Shown piece by piece: positions 16,537 to 24,004 of a stretch of DNA of 34,239 bases. The DNA is from Pseudomonadota bacterium. Lineage in GTDB: Bacteria > Myxococcota_A > Bradymonadia > UBA4248. The stretch lies in contig JAFUEE010000111.1 in assembly GCA_017464085.1 (NCBI GenBank), forward strand, positions 1 through 34,239. Direction: 5' to 3'. The notes below the pieces were generated by a model. It did not search any database. It was not told the origin of the DNA and saw only the letters and a program-made list of their open reading frames with translations. The position numbers were made by a program, and so were the translations under genes. Position 1 is the first letter of the stretch; the number at the start of each line of letters is the position of its first letter.

Positions 16537-16547
16537 ATACACAGGCT

Positions 16548-17339
16548 TTATGCTACCAGCCATTTATATTTTTCGACACTGTAGAGCGGAATGAGTGGCA
16601 CCATGATGGGCGTCTTCTTGACGTATGCCTGATATTCGGGATCGTCGCCATAGGTGCGGTTTTGACGCATTTCGAGTCTTCGCGCGCCGCCGAACATGAC
16701 ATAAATGATGCCGAGATATCCGGCCAGTACGGCGACCCATTGCCATACGCCATTCAAACAATTCACACATCCCACGAACACACCCGTCCAGAACAACATC
16801 TCGCCAAAATAGTTTGGGCATCGCACGATTCGGTATAGTCCTGTATCGACGAAACGCTTCGGATCTTTCTTTTTTGCTGCGCTTTTTTGAAGGTCTGCAA
16901 GGGTTTCAATGATTAAACCACATGCGCTAAGGCAAAGCCCGATGACAAGTACCATGTCGGTGCCCGCACCGTTTTGGAGGCGGAACAGGACGGGGGCAGT
17001 TTCGCAGGCATAGAGCAGCGCCGCGCTGATCCAGATGGCCGCTTTGACCCCAAACTTCATTCCTTTGCCGGACTTGATCTCTGTTTTCATCTTAGCATTA
17101 TAGGCGGCGCTTTTAAGTTCACGATACAAGAGATAGCCGCTGAGGCGGCAGCCATACGCGAGAAACAGAACACTCGCGATGACCGTTCCAATGCTCAGCG
17201 TATCGCGAAACAGAATTAGCAATGCCGCGCCGATGGCGGCTACGGCAAAACCGTAGCCAATCGAGATAAACCAGACGTACTTCTTGAAGCCGCAGGCGCT
17301 TGCCAGTAAAGCGACTGCGAGCAAGATTAAAAATAACAT
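16548..17339 (-). CDS. DUF1295 (steroid 5-alpha-reductase-like/ICMT-like) membrane protein
   Basis: 263 residues with about six to seven hydrophobic helices starting at the N-terminus. The signature is LADLQKSAAKKKDPKRFVDT followed by GLYRIVRCPNYFGEMLFWTG, the conserved C-terminal motif of DUF1295 proteins, a family related to steroid 5-alpha reductases and isoprenylcysteine methyltransferases. These are integral membrane enzymes using NADPH or S-adenosylmethionine on lipid substrates; the actual substrate here is unknown. The motif region with RCPNYFGE is intact, so it is probably active. It is convergent with the giant lipoprotein gene. Confidence 0.88.
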   Translation of the reverse strand: MLFLILLAVALLASACGFKKYVWFISIGYGFAVAAIGAALLILFRDTLSIGTVIASVLFLAYGCRLSGYLLYRELKSAAYNAKMKTEIKSGKGMKFGVKAAIWISAALLYACETAPVLFRLQNGAGTDMVLVIGLCLSACGLIIETLADLQKSAAKKKDPKRFVDTGLYRIVRCPNYFGEMLFWTGVFVGCVNCLNGVWQWVAVLAGYLGIIYVMFGGARRLEMRQNRTYGDDPEYQAYVKKTPIMVPLIPLYSVEKYKWLVA

Positions 17340-17813
17340 GGAATTGACCTCCGAGAAATGCGCTTATTATAAAGGATATGCAGCTACCGTTTCGTGAGCG
17401 TTCAAAATGTTCTGAAAACCTCGAGTGATCGGGGGGGGCATCCTGTTTGACACGCTGGGAACACTCAGCCGTATCGTCGCTTCGAAACCGATGTCTTGAA
17501 AAAGGCAATTCGTGAAAATTACCTTTTCAAGAGGCCTTGAAACATATCGGATGTTAGCATACTTTTTCATGTGGTGCCAAAGGCTATTCTGAGAGACACT
17601 CTGGGGGCAAAGCTGTACTGTGATGGGGCGCATTTGTTTATTGTCTGGATATCGATAATCACAGAATGTATAATCCCATCGTTTATGAAGATTTCATAAG
17701 CAGGCTCTTTCGCAAGCAAAGCTTTAAATGCGTTTGATATGGAAGAAAGACAATAGGCAGACAATCATAGTTTTAGGGCATGAACAATCACGCGGTTGGA
17801 GAACATAGAGCGA
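17340..17813. other. Non-coding spacer, no gene supported
   Basis: About 470 bases between divergent genes. Short ORFs on both strands lack Shine-Dalgarno sequences and recognisable motifs. One imperfect inverted repeat is visible (CTTGAAAAAGG near 17495 and CCTTTTCAAG near 17523). The AT-rich part near 17640-17780 probably holds the promoter of the next gene, but no clear consensus was chosen. Confidence 0.5.
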
Positions 17814-19928
17814 ATGCAGGAGAAAAAGACAGCAGGTATTGGCGATGACAAAGCGTTGATGAAAAATGTTCGCAATGCGGTGCGCGTTCATCAATATGAA
17901 GTGACGGTGGGCGATCTCATTTCTGAGACTGGTCTTGGGGATCATGAAGCCAAAGGTGCGCTCGATGCACTCATGCAAACGCATGAATGTACGCTTCGCG
18001 TCAGTGAGGGCGGCGATCTTATCTATGCATTCAGCAAGGGACTTGCTGTTCGCAAGGAAAATTCCTGGTTTAGGCGGCATGCTTGGGCGATTGGAAATGC
18101 AGCTAAAACAGCTGTTAAGTTTCTGTTCATGCTGGTTTTCCTATTTTATACGGTCATCAGTGTTGTTGTTCTAACTGCATTTGCATTGGCTTGGGCTTTT
18201 ATAACTGCGGTGGTTTGGCTTCCAATTATGGTTGTTCACGGACTCATCTTAAGGAACTTTGGTTTTGAGCATGGCCTCCTATATCACGCTTTTAAAAAGT
18301 GGTTTGATATTGATTTAGATGAAGTATTATCGCTTAAACATTTTTTTAAATCTATATGGATATTTTTTGTTGGTTCATCCGCTGAAGATATTCTGCCGCT
18401 TCATCGTCGCTTGAGCGACTTTGTGTTTGGTCCTTCAGAAAAAACGTACGCCATCAATGAACATGTGGCCTGTGCGCGACTGATTCGCGCCAAACAAGGC
18501 GTGATCACGGCTGAGGATTGGATGTTCATTACTGGTAAACCTATCAAAGAGGCTGAAAGTGATTTATCTAAGTTTACAGCGGAATTTGATGGCAAGGCAG
18601 AGATTACGGAAAATGGCACTTTGGTTTATGTCTTTGAAACCATGATGCGGACGACTGATAATATCAAGAGCGATCCGCCTTTACCAGTCTGGGATGTGCT
18701 TGAACCGCCTTTGAGCCTCACTGGCAGTAAAAAAGGCAAACGGAGCATCATCTTTGTCAATGTGCTGATGTTTCTGCTCTCTGGGTATGTGAGCTATTAT
18801 ACGATTGCGGGTCATTATTCGATGACGCTTTTTAACTTTATGACCACGCTGTTTCCGTTTATTTTCTATTCCATTGTTTTTCTTTTTCCTTTGGTTCGCT
18901 TGCCACGCAATATATGGCTTAACCGCAAGCGGCGCGCGCGTTCCGTAAGGGATGCAGTATTGGCGGCGCTTTATCCGCTAAGTGAAGCGCCAGATGCATT
19001 GCCGATACTGCGCACCGATATTTTGAATACAGCCATATCTATTTTGTCAATGCATGCGTATAAAAAACGTCTTCAGATGAAAGAGGTCGATCATGCTGTT
19101 GATTTCCTCATGGAAGACCTTGGGGGGGAATGCATTGAAGATCTTGCGGATAAGGCCTATGTATTCAAGAAGTTGGCCATGCATTTGGCGGATGCTCAAA
19201 AAACAAGAAAACGTTTGTCATTGGATCGCCTGGTGACAGGGGATGCGCAGATTGCGTTTTCAACAGATCAGGCGGAATTGGAAAAGATTGGTGTGCGCGA
19301 GGAAAGAAAAGCGCTCACGGAGTTTGATCGTAAACTCGAAAGTGATTCTCATGCATCTATGGTGCGACAGAGCAGTCATGCTGAATATGCGCTGGCGAAT
19401 ACGCAGCCCAAAACAAATATTCAGATTGCGGATAATGAACGCAAATTTAAACAATTCACAGAGAATCGTGAATGGATCTGCCATCAACTCGAGTGGGCTG
19501 TTCAAAACCATGAGTTCGCTGAGGCTGATGAGATTATCAATCAATATCCGCCTGAGCTCATGGAGGATGAGACCTATGCCGCTTTAGCGCGTGCTTGTTC
19601 TCGTGGTCACAAAATGACTGGTGTGAAGTCGAATGTGGAGCATTTCTTCGATTTCAAAATGTTTGAAATTGAGTGCCCAAAGACAGTACTTGCTTTAGGC
19701 TTTTTGGATATACTTTTTGCGGCTGTTTCGTTTTCATCCATTACCGCGGAACGTTGGGTTTCGCCTCTTATTGGTGGTCTCCTTCTCGTGGCTCATTTTG
19801 TGGTGACATTCGTGGCCTGTTCGAATCTTTCAATCAATCCGTGGAAATATGTAGATGAGGATGATCGATCGCAAGTCTGTATTTGGGTGTTTCCGGTTTT
19901 GTTGATAGCTGCTTGTGTTCTGATGTGA
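17814..19928 (+). CDS. Large membrane protein with three winged-helix-like repeats, function unknown
   Basis: 704 residues from ATG 17814 (a TTG at 17796 extends the frame by 6 codons; GGAG at 17798 favours ATG with a long spacing). Hydrophobic helix pairs lie near residues 100-145, 305-360 and 630-700. Three similar segments occur outside the membrane: near residues 25-75 (VTVGDLISETGLGDHEAKGA ... GGDLIYAF), near 220-275 (ITAEDWMFITGKPIKEAESD ... NGTLVYVF) and near 405-460 (LQMKEVDHAVDFLMEDLGGE ... DKAYVF). All follow 'helix-turn-helix, then a beta-hairpin ending in (L)(I/V)Y.F', a winged-helix-like shape. I do not know the family. Codon use is more AT-rich than its neighbours. It is monocistronic with a terminator at 19942-19974. 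Confidence 0.8.
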   Translation: MQEKKTAGIGDDKALMKNVRNAVRVHQYEVTVGDLISETGLGDHEAKGALDALMQTHECTLRVSEGGDLIYAFSKGLAVRKENSWFRRHAWAIGNAAKTAVKFLFMLVFLFYTVISVVVLTAFALAWAFITAVVWLPIMVVHGLILRNFGFEHGLLYHAFKKWFDIDLDEVLSLKHFFKSIWIFFVGSSAEDILPLHRRLSDFVFGPSEKTYAINEHVACARLIRAKQGVITAEDWMFITGKPIKEAESDLSKFTAEFDGKAEITENGTLVYVFETMMRTTDNIKSDPPLPVWDVLEPPLSLTGSKKGKRSIIFVNVLMFLLSGYVSYYTIAGHYSMTLFNFMTTLFPFIFYSIVFLFPLVRLPRNIWLNRKRRARSVRDAVLAALYPLSEAPDALPILRTDILNTAISILSMHAYKKRLQMKEVDHAVDFLMEDLGGECIEDLADKAYVFKKLAMHLADAQKTRKRLSLDRLVTGDAQIAFSTDQAELEKIGVREERKALTEFDRKLESDSHASMVRQSSHAEYALANTQPKTNIQIADNERKFKQFTENREWICHQLEWAVQNHEFAEADEIINQYPPELMEDETYAALARACSRGHKMTGVKSNVEHFFDFKMFEIECPKTVLALGFLDILFAAVSFSSITAERWVSPLIGGLLLVAHFVVTFVACSNLSINPWKYVDEDDRSQVCIWVFPVLLIAACVLM

Positions 19929-19941
19929 TCGCGGCGTGATA

Positions 19942-19974
19942 GGCAACCGTGTGCAATGCACACGGCTGCTTTTT
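19942..19974 (+). terminator. Intrinsic terminator
   Basis: CCGTGTGC (19947-19954) pairs with GCACACGG (19958-19965) over AAT, followed by CTGCTTTTT. It lies 14 bases behind the stop codon of the 704-residue membrane protein gene. Confidence 0.8.
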
Positions 19975-20024
19975 GGGATAGTTTAGAAAATTGTAAGCAA
20001 TGTCTGTTTTAGGAGTCTGTGAAT

Positions 20025-20187
20025 TCGATTTGAGATAATCGACAATCTCGGCATTGCGTGCATCGAAGCGTTTATAGGCTTTGTCAAGCGTTTTTACTGT
20101 AACGGAAAAATTGACGCGCATCGTGGCGAGATCGGCATCCACTTTGCGTTCGGAAAGACCGCGGACGGAAACAACGTGATTGGGGTT
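20025..20187 (-). pseudogene. Remnant of a SIMPL-domain (DUF541/YggE-like) gene
   Basis: The minus-strand frame reads NPNHVVSVRGLSERKVDADL, then ATMRVNFSVTVKTLDKAYKR and FDARNAEIVDYLKSN. This matches the start of SIMPL-domain proteins (V.V.G......DLA.....V.......A......N...I..L). Immediately upstream in the same frame is a TGA (20190-20188), so the signal-peptide part is missing. After about 55 residues the similarity ends in unrelated sequence, whereas the family runs to over 200 residues. It is therefore a fragment of a once larger gene. YggE-type proteins are periplasmic and linked to oxidative stress. Confidence 0.6.
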
Positions 20188-20296
20188 TCACATGATGTGT
20201 CGCATTATAGCTACTACTGATGGTGATACCAAGGGAGCGCAGAGGCGTGTGGTGACACGCTGAATGGCATCTGTGTTGTGATATGAGTTCTGAAAC

Positions 20297-20381
20297 GCAC
20301 GCCGTATGTCAATAGGCGTGCGCGTGCGGCGTATGCGCAGCATAGCCGTGCGCGTCCGGCGTATGCGCAGCATAGCCGGGC
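20297..20381. repeat. Three tandem copies of the bulged TAT/ATA hairpin family
   Basis: Copy 9 (20297-20321): GCACGCC, bulged G20304, TAT-loop-ATA, GGCGTGC. Copy 10 (20324-20351): GTGCGGC, bulged G20331, TATGC-GCA-GCATA, GCCGTGC (two G-U pairs). Copy 11 (20354-20381): GTCCGGC, bulged G20361, TATGC-GCA-GCATA, GCCGGGC (one G-U pair). Outer stems differ between copies but each remains self-complementary. They lie upstream of dnaX with no T-tract. Confidence 0.88.
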
Positions 20382-20460
20382 CCACAAAAACGCATGCCCA
20401 AAAATCTTTAAACGATCGGGGAAATCATGTAAAACGCCTGCGGCTTTGACGGAGGGCTTT

Positions 20461-22644
20461 ATGTCGTACATCGTGCTTGCCAGGAAGTGGCGTCCGCAGA
20501 AATTTGAAGACCTTGTGGGGCAGCAGCATATCGCGCAGACGCTGAGGAATGCGATCAGGCAGGACCGTGTGGCGCATGCGTTTCTGTTCACCGGTTCGCG
20601 CGGCGTGGGCAAGACTTCGACGGCGAGGATTTTTGCGAAAGCGCTCAACTGCGAGCATGCGCCGTGTGACGAGCCGTGCAATGTGTGCAGGAATTGCGTG
20701 GAGATCACGGAAGGCCGTTCGATGGATGTCATCGAGATCGACGGTGCGTCCAACCGAGGCATTAACGAAATCCGCGAGGTGCTTGAGGCCGTGCGCTATG
20801 CGCCGACGACCGGGCGCTATAAGATTTACATCATCGACGAAGTGCACATGCTGACGACGGAGGCGTTCAACGCGCTGCTGAAGACGCTTGAGGAGCCGCC
20901 GCCGCATGTCGTGTTTATTTTTGCGACGACAGACCCGAACAAGATTCCGATCACGATCGTGAGCCGTTGTCAGCGGTATGATTTCAAGCGCATCAGCTTG
21001 GACGATCTGGTGGCGCATCTGGGGCGTATCGCGTCTGAGGAGCAGATTGCGTTCGAGGAGTCGGCGCTGCGCCTGATCGCGCGGACGGCGCGCGGCGGCG
21101 TGCGTGATGCGCTCAGCGCGATGGATCAGATTATCGCGTTTGCGGAACAGCCGATTTCCGGGGAACGCGCGGCAGAGGTGCTCGGCGTTGCGAGCCGCGA
21201 GACGCTGATGCGGATGGCTGAGTGCGTGATTAAAAAAGATGTCGCGGGCGCGCTCGCATGCATCGACAAGGTCGATCATTATGGCCAGAATTTGTCGCAG
21301 TTCGGTTTCGATCTGCTTGAATTCTGGAGAGATGTGACGGTTTTGGCTGCTGTCAAGGGGGGCAATGCGCCGGTCGAGCTCAATGCGGTGGAATGTGATG
21401 CTGTGCGCGCGTGGCTGCCGCTCGTCAGTTTTGATGTTCTGCAGCGTGTTTTCCAGATCTGGTATCAGACGACGGAAGCGTTGCCGAAAAGCCTTTCGCC
21501 AAGGCTTGTCATGGAGATGGCGACTGTGCGCATGTGTCAGGTCGAGCATGTCGTGCCGTTGGACGGCATCTTGCGCAAGCTCGATGACGTGACACGGGCG
21601 GTCACTGCGGGCACGGGGATTGCGCCGGATGCGCTCTCACATGTTCAGGAATATCTGAAAGGACAGGGGCTTTCCCTGCCCGATGAAAAAAAAAAGCCTT
21701 TGACGGGTGAAGGCGCGGGAGGCGTGTCGGGGAAAAATGATGGCGATGCCCCGCGCGTGACTGATCCTGCGAATGCTGTGTCGGATGCGCGCAATGTCAC
21801 GTCCAGGGCTGAGGTGCCCTATGTTGCGCCCAAAGCGCCGGATGCTCCCGCCAGGCCGAATTTCAATGCGCCAGCGGCGGCGCCAGCCCGTCCGAATTTC
21901 AATGCGCCGGATGCTCCCGCCAGGCCGAATTTCAATGCGCCAGCGGCGGCGCCAGCCCGTCCGAATTTCAATGCGCCGGCGCCGGCAGCGCACGTGCCTG
22001 CGCCCGAAACTGAGCTTCAGGAACCGGATTATTTTGATGATATGCCATGGCCTGAAGACGCGGATGCCTCGGTATCGCTTGAGGATATGCTTGACGCGCC
22101 CGGGGAGTGGACGGTTGCCGGGGATGATGAGGAAGATGAGGACGAGGAGACAGGAAATGCACCTGCAGGTAAAAAAATGCTTGCAGTTTCCAGGGAACAG
22201 CCTAAAAGTGCACCGCCTGCCGCAGGCTCTGCGCGAGCCGAAGTTGATCCCAATCAGCGTTGGAAGCGCGTGGTGATGCGGCTGCGCGAGCCAATATCGA
22301 CGATCATGTCGCGTGCGCGGCTGAACAGCTTTTCGCCGAGCAGTGTGGATGTGACGCTTTCGCAGTCATACCGCGATATGCTCACGGCAAAGCATATCCA
22401 GGATGTGGAACGCATACTGGATGCGGAGGTCGGGCATGGTTGCCGTCTGCATGTCATGTACAGTGACATCGGCGATGACAGCGACACGCTCGATGCCGAG
22501 CGGGTGCGTGAGGCGATGAGGAAGCAGGAAGATGCGTTCGCACGGGTGCTGGCGCAACCGGTGATGCGCAAAGTGATGGAAGTTTTTCACGTCGATCCCG
22601 ACGGGATTCGATTGACATTTAACCCAGACAGGACATCTAAATGA
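20461..22644 (+). CDS. dnaX: DNA polymerase III subunit tau (gamma/tau, clamp loader)
   Basis: 727 residues from ATG 20461, preceded by GGAGGG; the longer frame from 20446 lacks support. DnaX is the ATPase core of the clamp loader that places the beta clamp on primed DNA. Visible are Walker A GSRGVGKT (45-52), zinc cysteines C64, C73, C76 and C79 within CEHAPCDEPCNVCRNC, the Walker B-like IIDEVHML, and sensor 1 in FATTDPNKIPITIVSRCQRYDF-type sequence. After the AAA+ and collar domains (to about residue 405) comes a Pro/Ala-rich linker with four RPNFNAP repeats, an acidic stretch and a C-terminal domain of about 130 residues. An A10G run at codons 409-412 is a likely slippage site giving a short gamma form. 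The stop overlaps ybaB as ATGA. Confidence 0.96.
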   Translation: MSYIVLARKWRPQKFEDLVGQQHIAQTLRNAIRQDRVAHAFLFTGSRGVGKTSTARIFAKALNCEHAPCDEPCNVCRNCVEITEGRSMDVIEIDGASNRGINEIREVLEAVRYAPTTGRYKIYIIDEVHMLTTEAFNALLKTLEEPPPHVVFIFATTDPNKIPITIVSRCQRYDFKRISLDDLVAHLGRIASEEQIAFEESALRLIARTARGGVRDALSAMDQIIAFAEQPISGERAAEVLGVASRETLMRMAECVIKKDVAGALACIDKVDHYGQNLSQFGFDLLEFWRDVTVLAAVKGGNAPVELNAVECDAVRAWLPLVSFDVLQRVFQIWYQTTEALPKSLSPRLVMEMATVRMCQVEHVVPLDGILRKLDDVTRAVTAGTGIAPDALSHVQEYLKGQGLSLPDEKKKPLTGEGAGGVSGKNDGDAPRVTDPANAVSDARNVTSRAEVPYVAPKAPDAPARPNFNAPAAAPARPNFNAPDAPARPNFNAPAAAPARPNFNAPAPAAHVPAPETELQEPDYFDDMPWPEDADASVSLEDMLDAPGEWTVAGDDEEDEDEETGNAPAGKKMLAVSREQPKSAPPAAGSARAEVDPNQRWKRVVMRLREPISTIMSRARLNSFSPSSVDVTLSQSYRDMLTAKHIQDVERILDAEVGHGCRLHVMYSDIGDDSDTLDAERVREAMRKQEDAFARVLAQPVMRKVMEVFHVDPDGIRLTFNPDRTSK
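21686..21696 (+). promoter_or_regulatory. dnaX slippery sequence (A10G), probable gamma-producing frameshift site
   Basis: The frame is GAT GAA AAA AAA AAG CCT, so the heptamer A AAA AAG has the same phase as in E. coli dnaX. A -1 shift gives GCC TTT GAC GGG TGA, ending after 416 residues; losing one A gives AGC CTT TGA. A small stem, GCCTT/AAGGC, begins right after the run, and an AGGGG lies about 16-20 bases upstream. The site is directly after the collar domain, where gamma normally ends. Confidence 0.75.
21843..21984 (+). repeat. In-frame repeat in the dnaX linker
   Basis: Four copies of an (A)PARPNFNAP coding unit; at DNA level a block of about 69 bp carrying two units is duplicated almost exactly. 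It encodes a Pro/Ala/Asn-rich flexible linker in tau. Confidence 0.85.
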
Positions 22645-22970
22645 GTAAAGTCGTAAAGAACACAGGTTTGAATCAGATTTTGTCGCAGGCCCAGAAGCTT
22701 CAGGGCCGTCTCGGCCGTCTCGAGGAAGAGATGAAATCGAAAGTGGTGGAAGCGTCTGCTGGCGACGGCAAAGTGACAGCAGTCGTGAACGGCAACCGCG
22801 AGCTGATTGCCCTCAACATCGATCCCTCTGTACTCACCAGCGAGAATCCCGAGCTTCTCGAGAACCTCGTGATCAGCGCCGTGAACACCGCGCTGAATAA
22901 TGTGCGCGAGATGGTGAACCATGAGATGAACAAGGCGACGGGCGGCTTCTCGATTCCCGGCCTCATGTAA
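22641..22970 (+). CDS. ybaB: YbaB/EbfC family nucleoid-associated protein
   Basis: 109 residues, the usual family length. The features are an N-terminal Gln/Lys/Glu-rich helix (LNQILSQAQKLQGRLGRLEE), a central strand region (GDGKVTAVVNGNRELIALNI) and the conserved C-terminal helix ending MNKATGGFSIPGLM. YbaB/EbfC dimers bind DNA and help shape the nucleoid. Its ATG overlaps the dnaX TGA, as in many bacteria where dnaX-ybaB(-recR) form an operon. recR is not the next gene here; a spacer and rpmH follow. Confidence 0.93.
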   Translation: MSKVVKNTGLNQILSQAQKLQGRLGRLEEEMKSKVVEASAGDGKVTAVVNGNRELIALNIDPSVLTSENPELLENLVISAVNTALNNVREMVNHEMNKATGGFSIPGLM

Positions 22971-23068
22971 TTTTTTATACCGCGCCGCCGTTCTGGCAGC
23001 ATCACGCGATTGGATGCGTGCTGTGCACGAAATATTTCAGTGCAGATGCGGATGGCGCGTAAAAATAC

Positions 23069-23122
23069 TTGACTTTAGGCAGTCAAAGTGCCAGAAAGCG
23101 CCTTGTTTTTGCGCCTTTCTGG
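23069..23122 (+). promoter_or_regulatory. Two inverted repeats in the rpmH upstream region
   Basis: TTGACT (23069-23074) and AGTCAA (23081-23086) form a 6-bp inverted repeat. CCAGAAAGCGC (23091-23101) pairs with GCGC-C-TTTCTGG (23111-23122), an 11-bp stem with one bulge. They lie 65-120 bases before rpmH. TTGACT could also be a -35 element. Whether this is promoter, operator or leader structure is open. The rest of 22971-23187 shows only an imperfect hairpin near 22998-23030. Confidence 0.4.
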
Positions 23123-23187
23123 TGCAGAGGATACAGTCATCTGTCATGTGGGAGCATGACATTCAGCCATAGAAATCGGAGAAAACG

Positions 23188-23340
23188 ATGAAACGCACAT
23201 ATCAGCCGAGCAAAATCAAACGCGCTCACACGCATGGATTCCGTTCGAGAATGTCGACAGCTCAGGGCCGCGAAGTCCTCAACCGTCGCCGCGCCAAAGG
23301 CCGTAAACGCCTTGTGCCGAGCGTTCCTGCGAAACACTAG
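23188..23340 (+). CDS. rpmH: 50S ribosomal protein L34
   Basis: 50 residues, [20 protein letters not shown] then [20 protein letters not shown] and [10 protein letters not shown]. This is the highly conserved L34 sequence, very rich in Arg and Lys, a component of the large subunit that binds 23S rRNA. GGAG precedes the ATG. It is the first gene of the rpmH-rnpA-yidD-yidC-jag group, with only 11 bases before rnpA. dnaA, often upstream, is not present here. Confidence 0.97.
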   Translation: MKRTYQPSKIKRAHTHGFRSRMSTAQGREVLNRRRAKGRKRLVPSVPAKH

Positions 23341-23351
23341 GATTTAGTCGT

Positions 23352-23717
23352 ATGGAAGTTACCCCTGGCCGTCGTTTCGGATGGGGTAAAAGTATTCGCC
23401 TGCGAAAGCATGCACAATACTGTCGAGTACAGTCCAAAGGACGTCGGATAGGCGGGAAGTTCCTCTTAGTGATCTTCGCGCCTTCTTCGTTTTTGGGCGT
23501 TCGTTTTGGACTGACGGTGAGCAAAAAAGTCGGGAAGGCTGTTGTCCGCAACAAAGTGAAGCGGCGCCTCCGCGATATCCTTCGCCATCATCAGGCAGTT
23601 CTGGGCGGTCTTGATGTCGTGTGGATCGCCAAAGCGGATGCTGCCTCAGCCAGCTACGCATCCCTTGAGCGCGAAGTGGTTGCTCTGCTCGACCGGATTC
23701 ACCGGAGCCAGTCATGA
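23352..23717 (+). CDS. rnpA: Ribonuclease P protein component
   Basis: 121 residues. The RNase P protein helps the catalytic RNA bind and cleave pre-tRNA 5' leaders. Conserved parts seen are the N-terminal substrate-binding segment ([19 protein letters not shown]) and the RNR signature region [24 protein letters not shown]. The long first residues ([13 protein letters not shown]) precede the usual 'RL....F' start of the domain, and the ATG 11 bases after rpmH was kept. The stop overlaps yidD as ATGA. Confidence 0.96.
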   Translation: MEVTPGRRFGWGKSIRLRKHAQYCRVQSKGRRIGGKFLLVIFAPSSFLGVRFGLTVSKKVGKAVVRNKVKRRLRDILRHHQAVLGGLDVVWIAKADAASASYASLEREVVALLDRIHRSQS

Positions 23718-23968
23718 AAGGGCCGTTAAAACGTGTGTCCACAGGTCTGACCCGTCTGCCACAGAAGCTCTGTCTTGGGCTGATCTGGGTCTATCAGACC
23801 GGCATCTCTCCGAGACTCGGTGCCAACTGCCGATACCGGCCGACTTGCAGCGCATACGCGCGCGAGGCCATTGAAAAGTACGGCGCCTTGAAAGGCTGCT
23901 GGCTCGCTTTCAGGCGGATTATGCGCTGTCACCCCTGGCACCCCGGTGGGTATGACCCTGTGCCCTAA
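23714..23968 (+). CDS. yidD: Membrane protein insertion efficiency factor YidD
   Basis: 84 residues. The family hallmark is seen as [20 protein letters not shown] followed by [20 protein letters not shown] and [18 protein letters not shown], with conserved Cys residues in CRYRPTCS and RCHPW. YidD is a small membrane-associated amphipathic protein that supports YidC/Sec-dependent insertion. It overlaps rnpA by 4 bases and is followed by yidC after 36 bases. Confidence 0.96.
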   Translation: MKGPLKRVSTGLTRLPQKLCLGLIWVYQTGISPRLGANCRYRPTCSAYAREAIEKYGALKGCWLAFRRIMRCHPWHPGGYDPVP

Positions 23969-24004
23969 TTCCCCCTATTCGAACGCGCTGCGAGCGCAGC
24001 GCGC

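Noticed and set aside
20425-21549. 374-codon minus-strand ORF opposite dnaX
   Set aside because: Arg/His/Leu-rich shadow of dnaX without initiation signal.
22971-23187. Replication origin next to rpmH
   Set aside because: dnaA and dnaN are absent and no TTATCCACA-type DnaA boxes or AT-rich 13-mers are seen.
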